From an uncultured Sulfolobales archaeon (GTDB taxonomy: Archaea; Thermoproteota; Thermoprotei_A; Sulfolobales; NBVN01): a stretch of 56,694 nt of DNA. Made by a program: the position numbers and the translations under genes. Each line of letters begins with the position of its first letter. Positions within the stretch are counted from its first letter, which is position 1. The notes beneath the pieces are model-generated. The model saw only the letters and a list, made by a program, of their open reading frames with translations. It did not search any database and had not been told where the DNA came from. The DNA lies in NCBI GenBank assembly GCA_938017505.1, contig CALIKV010000026.1, positions 1 through 56,694 of the forward strand, given 5' to 3'. Of this stretch, positions 15,688 through 23,091 are shown piece by piece.

Positions 15688-16392
15688 TTGAAGGTAGCTA
15701 TAATCGCCGGTGGGTTGGCTAAGAGGTTAAGACCCATAACGGAGGAGATCCCGAAGTCGCTGGTCGAAGTCGCTGGGAAGCCTGTGATCGAGTGGCAGTT
15801 ACGCTGGCTTAGGGCTAACGACGTGGACTCTGCAGTCATCCTAGCTGGCTACAGGTATGAGAAACTGATCGAGTTCCTGGGCTCCGGGAGGAGGTTTGGG
15901 ATGAGCGTGACTTACGTAGTCGAGGAAACACCCCTCGGGACAGGTGGTGCGATAAAGAACGCGGAGCCCTACCTAAGCAACGAAGTCTTCATAGCGGTCA
16001 ACGGAGACGTCATAACAGACATTCCATTGAGCAAGTTGGTTGAGGTCGTGAGAGGCGATGAAACCGCCATGGCCGCGATAGCTTTAGTCCCTCTTAAATC
16101 ACCTTATGGTGTCGTCAAGACGACGCGGGACGGCAGGGTTGAAAGCTTCGTTGAGAAACCAAGTATAGAGGAGTACTTAATCAATGCCGGGATATATGCG
16201 ATGAAGGACGGGATATTTCAGTACCTCCCTGAGGTAGGGGATATAGAGAGGACGACGTTCCCGCGGCTCGCCACGGAGGGCAGGCTACATGGGGTTAAGT
16301 TCACCAGCAACTACTGGAAGTCTATAGACACGATCAAAGATGTTGAGGAGGCTACGAACGACATAAACACAGGGAAGCTTAGGATTTCTTAA
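15688..16392 (+). CDS. NDP-sugar pyrophosphorylase (mannose/glucose-1-phosphate nucleotidyltransferase family)
   Basis: 234-residue nucleotidyltransferase. The signature loop VAIIAGGLAKRLRPITEEIPKS (residues 3-24) binds the NTP, with IPKSLVEVAGKPVIEWQL, the metal Asp in AVNGDVITDIPL, the sugar-binding EKP (VESFVEKPSIEEYLINAGIY) and a late W-x-x-I-D (NYWKSIDTI). It lacks the left-handed beta-helix domain of longer homologues. It would make GDP-mannose or another NDP-sugar, feeding glycosylation or the mannosylglycerate path at 1650-3639; the sugar is not decided by sequence. Start TTG 15688 with TTGGAGGTG upstream. Confidence 0.8.
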   Translation: MKVAIIAGGLAKRLRPITEEIPKSLVEVAGKPVIEWQLRWLRANDVDSAVILAGYRYEKLIEFLGSGRRFGMSVTYVVEETPLGTGGAIKNAEPYLSNEVFIAVNGDVITDIPLSKLVEVVRGDETAMAAIALVPLKSPYGVVKTTRDGRVESFVEKPSIEEYLINAGIYAMKDGIFQYLPEVGDIERTTFPRLATEGRLHGVKFTSNYWKSIDTIKDVEEATNDINTGKLRIS

Positions 16393-16454
16393 AGTGAAAA
16401 CGGTCTTCAGTCTAAAGAGTTTAGGGATGTCATCAGGTAATGTTTTCACGATCT

Positions 16455-19400
16455 TCAAGAAGACCTCTCAAGGGCTTTTATTTCATCGTAGAACTCTTTT
16501 AAGACCTCGTGGGATTTCTCAAGCCCTGCCTCGATGAGGTCTATCTTCTCCTGAAGCTTCCTAGTTCTTTCCTCGTTAACTAGGTCGCTAAACCTCTCGT
16601 AGAGGTACTTGTAGACCTCCTTACCCCTAGTTGTGGCCACCAGCTTACCCTTACCGACCTCAATGACGTAACCCCTCCTTCTGAGCGTGTCTAGGATCTT
16701 GGCATACGTGGAGGGCCTTCCAATTCCCTTACTCTTCATTAACTCGACTAAGTCGCTGTACGTGTATAGAGGGTACTCCGGCACGACCCTGGACTCCACG
16801 AGAGATACCTCATACTCACCCTCACAAGCTTTAGCGATGCTCACGGTGTTAATGACCCTGTTCACTTTACTGAACCCCTCCTCAATTACGTTAGTTACGA
16901 ACGTGAACTCCTTCCTGAATCCCTCGAACTCCAGCGTGAACGAGACCCTCTCGATCTTGGAGGAAGTCATCTGACTCATTATAAACCTCTTGAAGATTAA
17001 GTCGTAGAGCGTGTAATCCTCAGCCCTGAGGGGTACAGCTAACGAGAGCAGGCCGGCAGCCCTTAAAGCCCTCACTTGCCTTGAGTCAAGAGGCCTTGTA
17101 GGCCTTATACACTCATGCGCGCCTGGCCTTTCCCACTTCCTGCCCTGGAACAGCTCATCGCCGAAGACCCTAGATATGTAGTCCTTAGCGATCGATATCC
17201 CTAGAGAGCTCACCGTAGTACTGTCTGTCCTGTGGTAAGTTATCAAGCCAGCCTCGAAGAGTCTTTGAGCGGCCTCCATCACCCTCTCCGTGGAGGTTCT
17301 GAGAACTCTTGACGCGTCTGAGAGCATTGTGTCCGTTGTGTAGGGTGGCGGCGGGTTGACCTCGACGACCTCTCTCCTGAAGTCCTTTAGAACAACCTTA
17401 CCGACCTCCTTAATCCTCTTGGCCAGGTTTCTGGGGGCCTTGAAGATGAGAGGCGCTTCAAAGTCCTTAAGTCTTAAGGTTATTAAATCAGCCCTTAGCC
17501 TATGCCTACTCGTGCGGTCAACGACCCACCCGAGCACAGGCGTCTGAACCCTGCCCGCCGACAGGAAGTTCAGCTTAAACCTCCGCCACAGTATCGGGCT
17601 TAACGTGAAGCCTATCCATCTATCCTCAATCCTCCTCACTATCTGAGCCTCAACCATGTTCGTGTTAAGCCCTGAGGGATTTTTTAAAGCGCTGGAGAGG
17701 CCTCTGCGAGTCACTTCATGGAACCTGACGCGGTACACGTTACTGTTGAAGGGCTTCAGCAAGAGCGTCACGTCCCACGCTATCTTCTCTCCCTCAGCAT
17801 CCGGATCTGTTCCGACGAACACCTCATCAACTTGAGCGGCTAGATGCCTCAAGGCCTCTATGACGGGTCTGCTCTCTACGAAGACCCTGCCACCACATGA
17901 AGCGCATGTGTTGTCGTCCTCAGGGACGTCCCTCCCACACTTAATACACTTCCTTATAGGCTTGTAGATAGGTGTGAAGGACGATCCCCTGACCTTAACG
18001 CCGAAGAGACCGGAGTCCGTAACTAAATCGAGGATATGGCCTCCTGTCGCGCTGATTATCATCAATCTGTTCTCCGTGAGCACCTCGAAGGTCTGGAGAT
18101 TGCCTACGGACCTCCTCGTCGGCCTGCCGAAGAGCCTAGCTATGGTCCTGGCTTTATTAGGCGACTCAACAATGAATAGAGTTGTCCTCATGAGCTCCCT
18201 CTCCTTAATCTTTAACCTACCCTCTAGAGCAAGCCTAACTCTCCTCCTGTCCCTGTCGACCTCCCTCAACACCCCCTTAACAAGTCCATCCTCGTACTCC
18301 CTGAACTCAACGGACTCCAGCAACCACTTAAGATCCCTCAACAACGCGTTAAACGCCTTCTCCTCGTCAATTATCAACACGCTTAAGCCCTTGGTCAGGC
18401 CGCCTACATAGAGTCTAGAAGTCCTGCCGCTTGCCTGAACGTACGCCACTGCATCAGGTATTATGAAGAAGTACTCCCCCTCCCTACCACCGAATGTGAT
18501 GGTCTTGCTCTTTGACAACCTCTCCACAACGTCAGGGTCTCTGAGGAGCTTGTTCATGAACGCTAGAGACTCGCTAGCCACCCTCCTGACGAACTCCTGA
18601 TACCCGGTGAGCTCTCTGCCGTTTCTAAGGGCCTCACGCACGGCCTCCAGAGTATCCCGGCCGGTCAGCCTTATCTTCATCAACCCTCCTAAAACCCTAT
18701 CGAACTCCTCAGGGTACTTACTGTAGACAGAGTCCCTGACCTCGTTGAGGAGCATCAGCCACCTGCCGGGTTGGAAATCCTCGACGCTAATCCTTAACCT
18801 GAACTTGGGAACCCCTGCGAACACGGCGTACCTGACCCTCCCTGGCAGGTCTATGCCCCTAGTCAACGGACTCCTGTATGAAGCTATACCAACCAACGCG
18901 TCAAGTTCCCCGAGCACGAATCTTTCGAAGACCCTCTTCCTCGCTCCCAAGTAGGCCTCCACGTTGAGGCCCTTCCCCTTAAGGAACTCTGCCAACCTCC
19001 TGACATACTCAACCCCCTTATCCATCGGCACGTATATCAGGCCGCCACCCCCTAGTCTCTCAACAACCCTAGCTACGACCTCCTCCATCAAGCCCTGCGT
19101 AGGCCTCACATAAGTGTCAACTATGTTCCTCCCGACCTCCACCTTACCCCCCACACTGAAGCCGTAGAGGGTGTTAAGCATCCTAACCCTCTTCGTCCTC
19201 CTGGCGGTCTGCGTGGCTCCACTAACCACCACCATACCCTTAACCACGTCCCTGAGTTTAGTCCTCAGCCTGAGGGCCTCGTTCACCAACCTCCTGGCCT
19301 CCTCAGGGTTCTCGGCGGCTAGCTTCCTGGCCCTGCCCTCCAGCTCCTCTATCTCCTCAACAAGCTTCTCGTCGTCTTCAGTGACTCCAAGCATCCTCAA

Positions 19401-20054
19401 CACGGCCTCAACGCTTTTACTCCTCCTGAGGAAGCTGTCGACGTCATCCACGAACACTATGTCGACTAGGCGCTGGAGCTCCGGCCTCTTCATCAGGGAG
19501 AGGGGAGTGGTCACGATTATTGAGGCCTCGTCGACCTTGCTAAGGACCTCCTTTCTGGACCTCTCGCTCAGGAGGCTGTGGTATGCCGTGACTCTCACGT
19601 CCTGCAGACCTAGCTTCTCACGTAGATCCAGGATCTTCTCGCTGACTTGGCTGGCTAACAAGCTCGTGGGGACCAGAATCAACGACTTCCTCCCGTCACA
19701 TGCCGCGTGAAGAGCTAGCACGATCTGCATAGTGGTCTTACCGCTCCCCGTGGGGGCAACCATCGCGAAGCTCTCGTTATTGAAGAATCTCCGGGCCCAT
19801 AACCTCTGAAGGCCCCACATCCTAGAGCCAATGACCTTTAGGAAGGTCTCGTCTATCTCCCTAACCCTCTTTTCAACGCTCCAAACAACGCGTAGGCGGC
19901 CGTCCCTCAAACCCTCTAGACTAGCTCCCTGTGGTAGGCATACTTTACAAGGCAAGCCCCTCACCAGTCTATCAGAAGTCGCATCACCGTCGCAGTTAGG
20001 GCACAATCCCCTGAATAAAGCCCTCACGACCATGTTTAATACCTGGGCGTTCAC
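16455..20054 (-). CDS. rgy: Reverse gyrase
   Basis: Full-length 1199-residue reverse gyrase, the marker enzyme of hyperthermophiles, which introduces positive supercoils using ATP. Order of domains: N-terminal zinc finger (C18, C21, C36, C39); helicase-like half with Walker A APTGSGKT (K106) and FVDDVDSF as the DEAD-like box; then topoisomerase IA half from ~650 with Toprim (IVESPNKARTI, GTDPDAEGE), a second zinc finger (C703, C706 ... CASC), and the catalytic Y940 in GLITYHRTDST. No intein or split. A TATA-like GTTTTTAAAGAC lies about 35 bases upstream (plus-strand 20080-20095). Confidence 0.96.
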   Translation of the reverse strand: MNAQVLNMVVRALFRGLCPNCDGDATSDRLVRGLPCKVCLPQGASLEGLRDGRLRVVWSVEKRVREIDETFLKVIGSRMWGLQRLWARRFFNNESFAMVAPTGSGKTTMQIVLALHAACDGRKSLILVPTSLLASQVSEKILDLREKLGLQDVRVTAYHSLLSERSRKEVLSKVDEASIIVTTPLSLMKRPELQRLVDIVFVDDVDSFLRRSKSVEAVLRMLGVTEDDEKLVEEIEELEGRARKLAAENPEEARRLVNEALRLRTKLRDVVKGMVVVSGATQTARRTKRVRMLNTLYGFSVGGKVEVGRNIVDTYVRPTQGLMEEVVARVVERLGGGGLIYVPMDKGVEYVRRLAEFLKGKGLNVEAYLGARKRVFERFVLGELDALVGIASYRSPLTRGIDLPGRVRYAVFAGVPKFRLRISVEDFQPGRWLMLLNEVRDSVYSKYPEEFDRVLGGLMKIRLTGRDTLEAVREALRNGRELTGYQEFVRRVASESLAFMNKLLRDPDVVERLSKSKTITFGGREGEYFFIIPDAVAYVQASGRTSRLYVGGLTKGLSVLIIDEEKAFNALLRDLKWLLESVEFREYEDGLVKGVLREVDRDRRRVRLALEGRLKIKERELMRTTLFIVESPNKARTIARLFGRPTRRSVGNLQTFEVLTENRLMIISATGGHILDLVTDSGLFGVKVRGSSFTPIYKPIRKCIKCGRDVPEDDNTCASCGGRVFVESRPVIEALRHLAAQVDEVFVGTDPDAEGEKIAWDVTLLLKPFNSNVYRVRFHEVTRRGLSSALKNPSGLNTNMVEAQIVRRIEDRWIGFTLSPILWRRFKLNFLSAGRVQTPVLGWVVDRTSRHRLRADLITLRLKDFEAPLIFKAPRNLAKRIKEVGKVVLKDFRREVVEVNPPPPYTTDTMLSDASRVLRTSTERVMEAAQRLFEAGLITYHRTDSTTVSSLGISIAKDYISRVFGDELFQGRKWERPGAHECIRPTRPLDSRQVRALRAAGLLSLAVPLRAEDYTLYDLIFKRFIMSQMTSSKIERVSFTLEFEGFRKEFTFVTNVIEEGFSKVNRVINTVSIAKACEGEYEVSLVESRVVPEYPLYTYSDLVELMKSKGIGRPSTYAKILDTLRRRGYVIEVGKGKLVATTRGKEVYKYLYERFSDLVNEERTRKLQEKIDLIEAGLEKSHEVLKEFYDEIKALERSS

Positions 20055-20182
20055 TCCAAGATACTACTAAGGCAGGTTAGTCTTTAAAAACACGTTAGCT
20101 TAGATACGCAAGCGATCGCGGGTTTAGCGCGTTGCGTAGGCGGGCCTCGCTCCCGGACAGCCTCGACCTGCAGGGTCGTTCC

Positions 20183-20440
20183 TCAGTGAATGAGAACTAA
20201 TCTAGCGTTCCTGCTGGTCGCTGGTTTCAGCCTCTGGTTGGTCTTGACCCTCCCCTCCGTAGTGCTTAAGCCTCCTGAGGACTTCCTCATCACCTCGTTT
20301 ATGTACTCTATTACTGCCTCCCTCACGAAGTCACTCTTAGTGGGGTATCCTAGGTCGTGATACGCCATCTCAAGCAACTCATTGACTTTACTCGGCACCC
20401 TCAGGGTGAGTGTGCGCGTCTTCCTCATGTCAAGCTCCAT
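20183..20440 (-). CDS. Ribbon-helix-helix (CopG/NikR-like) regulator
   Basis: 85 residues from ATG 20440. RHH core: strand RTLTLRVPSKVNELLEMA, then DLGYPTKSDFVREAVIEYINEV, the usual two-helix pattern with the S-D-F-V-R-E-A-V turn. The basic C-terminal tail (about 30 residues) has no recognisable domain. The frame opens earlier (20461), but TAATATAT around 20462-20470 puts transcription start about at 20440, favouring the leaderless ATG. Downstream, CGACC-TGCAG-GGTCG (20164-20178) forms a small hairpin right after the stop. Regulon unknown; a strong inverted repeat lies upstream at 20542-20587. Confidence 0.7.
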   Translation of the reverse strand: MELDMRKTRTLTLRVPSKVNELLEMAYHDLGYPTKSDFVREAVIEYINEVMRKSSGGLSTTEGRVKTNQRLKPATSRNARLVLIH

Positions 20441-20541
20441 AACGAACACTAGCATCACCACATATATTACATAACAGCTTCATATAAAGGACTGCGTGTA
20501 GTGTGGGTTAACTACTAGATAGTGCAGTACGTTGAAGAGTG

Positions 20542-20587
20542 AATAATACCGAGGACTTTTTCATTATCTAACAGACTCGGTATTATT
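20542..20587. repeat. Perfect 12-bp inverted repeat with 22-nt centre
   Basis: AATAATACCGAG (20542-20553) and CTCGGTATTATT (20576-20587) are exact reverse complements around a T-rich centre. It sits in a 200-base gap, after the end of the gene at 20641 and before the RHH gene promoter, so it may be a terminator hairpin, an operator pair, or the trace of a small mobile element. A further GTATTA copy follows at about 20598. Confidence 0.6.
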
Positions 20588-20640
20588 AGAGATACAGGTA
20601 TTACTCCTAATGCGATTCAGCAGGTGCTACTGGCGGCTCT

Positions 20641-21159
20641 TTACTTACCCCCGACCTTCTTCCTACAGGACTCAACTAACACGGAGGCGTAGTTAATCAG
20701 GTTAAGGATCTCTGAGGTTAAGGCCTTCAGCACTGCCGAGCTCTCAAGGATGTCGTCCTTCACTCCGAGTCTCAGCACTGTTGAACGGCCTCTATACCTG
20801 ATCTCCAGCTCGCTCACTCCCAGCGACACTGTGAGGTGCTTACCGCTTAACGCGATCCTGCTGTCCCTCCCGCTAAACGATATAGTCGTGAGAGGGGATC
20901 TGTGGATTAACGCCGTTACATCATCGTTGCTGACGTACGTTAAGCCCTCACAAGCCCTCCCTACCTTAACCCCGGAGGACCTCACCACGTCCTCCAAGGA
21001 AGACAGGGCTGTCGCGATTGACTCGAGCTTAGCGAGCATCTCACCTATCAAAGTAGCCGCGACCGCTCTACCGCCTTTAAACTCTGAAGCCTCCCTGGAG
21101 ATCATCTCCCTGTACGTCCTCAGAGCGTCCTCAACCAAGCCTGGGGAATCCCTGAACAT
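20641..21159 (-). CDS. Hypothetical protein, crenarchaeal
   Basis: 172 residues, no family recognised. N-terminal ~70 residues are helical (VEDALRTYREMISREASEF..., TLIGEMLAKLESIATALSSLEDV); residues ~90-140 look like beta strands (LTVSLGVSELEIRYRGRSTVL); the C-terminus is helical again with a conserved-looking cysteine (ESCRKKVGGK). Start chosen at ATG 21159 because a TATA-like CTTTAAAAACTT lies about 30 bases upstream; GTG codons at 21169-21171 and 21166-21168 are alternatives. No membrane segment or signal peptide. The gene is transcribed alone. Confidence 0.55.
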   Translation of the reverse strand: MFRDSPGLVEDALRTYREMISREASEFKGGRAVAATLIGEMLAKLESIATALSSLEDVVRSSGVKVGRACEGLTYVSNDDVTALIHRSPLTTISFSGRDSRIALSGKHLTVSLGVSELEIRYRGRSTVLRLGVKDDILESSAVLKALTSEILNLINYASVLVESCRKKVGGK

Positions 21160-21292
21160 GCCCAACACCACTAAAACATGTGGGGAAGTTTTTAAAGCTT
21201 TACAGCCGAGAGCCCATGAGCTTAGGCCACACGCCCTTGGATGACGATGTATTAGACGTGATTTAGCGTAGACTCAGAGCAGGGAACCTTGC

Positions 21293-21604
21293 TTAAGTTT
21301 GAGACGTGTGAGTCACTAAGTATTTCCTGAAGCTCTGCAGGTCTCTCACCCCGTGTAAACTGCCGCACGGATTACACACGCGGATCCCAGGCTCTAGCTC
21401 CAGCGAGCACTCTCTGCATACAGGCTTACCGCAGATGATGCACGAGGTAACTGAGAGTCTAGCGTTGCACACCCGGCACATGAGGTCAATGCAGGCCGCA
21501 CACACGCCATCCTCGCTAATGTGGTCCTCGCACACCGCCCTACCGCATATCCTACACCTACTGACCGCCGGCTTCCTCTCACACACCTCGCAGAGAACCT
21601 GCAT
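21293..21604 (-). CDS. Tandem treble-clef/B-box-like zinc protein
   Basis: 103 residues that are almost entirely metal sites. Two similar units are visible: CEVCERKPAVSRCRICGRAVC followed by E-D-H, then CRVC-NARLSVTSC-IICGKPVC-REC, with extra CAAC and CNPC pairs. Spacing resembles B-box/HIT-type zinc fingers, which usually mediate protein contacts, not DNA binding. The function is unknown. ATG 21604 is 30 bases after a TATA-like CTATTTAAGTC (minus strand, plus 21635-21645). It sits immediately downstream of the transglutaminase-like surface protein, on the same strand but with its own promoter. Confidence 0.65.
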   Translation of the reverse strand: MQVLCEVCERKPAVSRCRICGRAVCEDHISEDGVCAACIDLMCRVCNARLSVTSCIICGKPVCRECSLELEPGIRVCNPCGSLHGVRDLQSFRKYLVTHTSQT

Positions 21605-21637
21605 GATAACCACTTACGAACTTAGTTAACGCAGGAC

Positions 21638-22981
21638 TTAAATAGGTTTAGGCGTTGAGACCTTCCTGGACAGCACCGCTAGAGTGATTATCAGAACAAC
21701 CAAGACCAGTAACGAGATCATAGCCAGTTCCTCAGCGCTCAGTAGGGTGCCGGTCGTGACGCTCCCCCCAGGAGGGGTTGTCACGGTATGCGTTGATGTG
21801 AGCGTAGGCGTGGTCACCGAGGTTACAGGGCTTGAAGTCGGGGTCGTCGCAGGCGTTGACGTGGGTGTGGCCGTCTCGTTGATGGGTTGGATCGAGCTCA
21901 GCATCTCCTCCAACCTCTTCATGAGGGCCCCCTCCTCTAGGGCCCTGGCAAGCTCCCTCGGCACCTTGTCGACTTCGTGAACCTCTATAAGCTCTAAGTA
22001 CCTGAAGGTTGCGTGCTCCTCCTCGATAGCGCTTACGTCCTCCTCACTCACGTTCGTGTACGTAGACTCGCCGGTGACCAGCGTCGGGTGCACTAGACGC
22101 GCGTATGCGAGGAAGTCCACGGAGACCCAGCCGACGTCAGACACGTAGATCATCACGTAAGCGTGAGGCCCTGTGTTAATGAATCTGGTCAGCGACCCGT
22201 AGACCTCGCTCTCGTAATCGAACCCCCTTAGGTACACATATCCATACTGGATCTTAGCGGGCACGCCGTAGTGCCAGAGCAGGTTGAGGAGGATCCTGGA
22301 CATGTCGTCGCAGTCACCCTCCCCAGTCTCAAGGACCTCCTCCAACACTCTGGGGATCGAGCTGGCGCTATACTTTATGAGGTAGCCACCGTATATGTAA
22401 TAAGCCGCCCAGACAGCCAAGTAGGTCTTAGAGACTCTTGAAACGTTGTAGCTAGGAGGCAGCCTCACGCCTAACCACTCCTCGAAGGAAGGCACCACCA
22501 CCTCAACAACCCTTTCGTTAGGTGGCAGGATGTACCTCGACCTAACGTCCTCCGGGTAGGGGCCGTTGTAGAGCGTCACGTCCTTGAGGTATAGAGCCTG
22601 AGCAACCACACCGAGCTCCTTACCCGCGTCATAAGTCACGGTGACGTTAAGAACTACATAGCCCTTCATCCCGTTGCTGATGGGAAGCTTGAACACGGTC
22701 TCATCGCCCAACCGCTCAACAACGGCATCACCGCCTATCCTCACAACCCTCACAACCTGCGTGTAATGAGGGTCGCTGTAGTTGATAGGTACCTCGAAGT
22801 AGCCCTCAGAGACCCCTAACGCGTATGTTATCTCAGCCACGTCGACGTACATGAAGTCAAGCCTCTCATACTTAGCCTCGTCTGAGGCTGCACCCACGGC
22901 TGAAGTCGTGAAGATCGTCAGAAGCGCCAGCAACACTACAGTCACGGGGACCCTAGCCCTGCCTCTAGCGTCGCAACTCAC
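21638..22981 (-). CDS. Membrane-anchored transglutaminase-like protein
   Basis: Secreted protein of ~447 residues. N-terminal signal (basic ARGRARV then VTVVLLALLTIFTTSAVGA), a beta-rich domain, a transglutaminase-like core with C224 (GEGDCDDMS), His (NTGPHAYVMIYV) and Asp (VSVDFLAY) as the catalytic triad, then a Thr/Ser/Pro-rich stalk and a C-terminal membrane anchor (MISLLVLVVLIITLAVLSRK). Such proteins act outside the membrane as proteases or cross-linkers. The frame runs up to 23152 through the promoter of the divergent gene, so GTG 22981 (or GTG 22996-22999) is preferred; TTTAAAAAAGG (plus 23006-23019) is its TATA box. Confidence 0.75.
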   Translation of the reverse strand: MSCDARGRARVPVTVVLLALLTIFTTSAVGAASDEAKYERLDFMYVDVAEITYALGVSEGYFEVPINYSDPHYTQVVRVVRIGGDAVVERLGDETVFKLPISNGMKGYVVLNVTVTYDAGKELGVVAQALYLKDVTLYNGPYPEDVRSRYILPPNERVVEVVVPSFEEWLGVRLPPSYNVSRVSKTYLAVWAAYYIYGGYLIKYSASSIPRVLEEVLETGEGDCDDMSRILLNLLWHYGVPAKIQYGYVYLRGFDYESEVYGSLTRFINTGPHAYVMIYVSDVGWVSVDFLAYARLVHPTLVTGESTYTNVSEEDVSAIEEEHATFRYLELIEVHEVDKVPRELARALEEGALMKRLEEMLSSIQPINETATPTSTPATTPTSSPVTSVTTPTLTSTHTVTTPPGGSVTTGTLLSAEELAMISLLVLVVLIITLAVLSRKVSTPKPI

Positions 22982-23005
22982 TTTAACAACGATCACCACT
23001 ACATT

Positions 23006-23060
23006 CCCTTTTTTAAACCTTAAATCTACGAGTCGTTCTGACCGTAAAACATAAAATATT
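23006..23060. promoter_or_regulatory. Divergent promoter region: transglutaminase (-) / Tes-like gene (+)
   Basis: Minus-strand TATA (GGTTTAAAAAAGG, plus 23006-23018) and plus-strand TATA (ATAAAATATT, 23051-23060) lie about 40 bases apart. Each is 25-35 bases from the start region of its gene. A GAGGTAGTGAGG stretch right before TTG 23092 is the ribosome site of the plus-strand gene. Confidence 0.5.
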
Positions 23061-23091
23061 ACGAGGTTAAGGAGATTTGAGGTAGTGAGGA

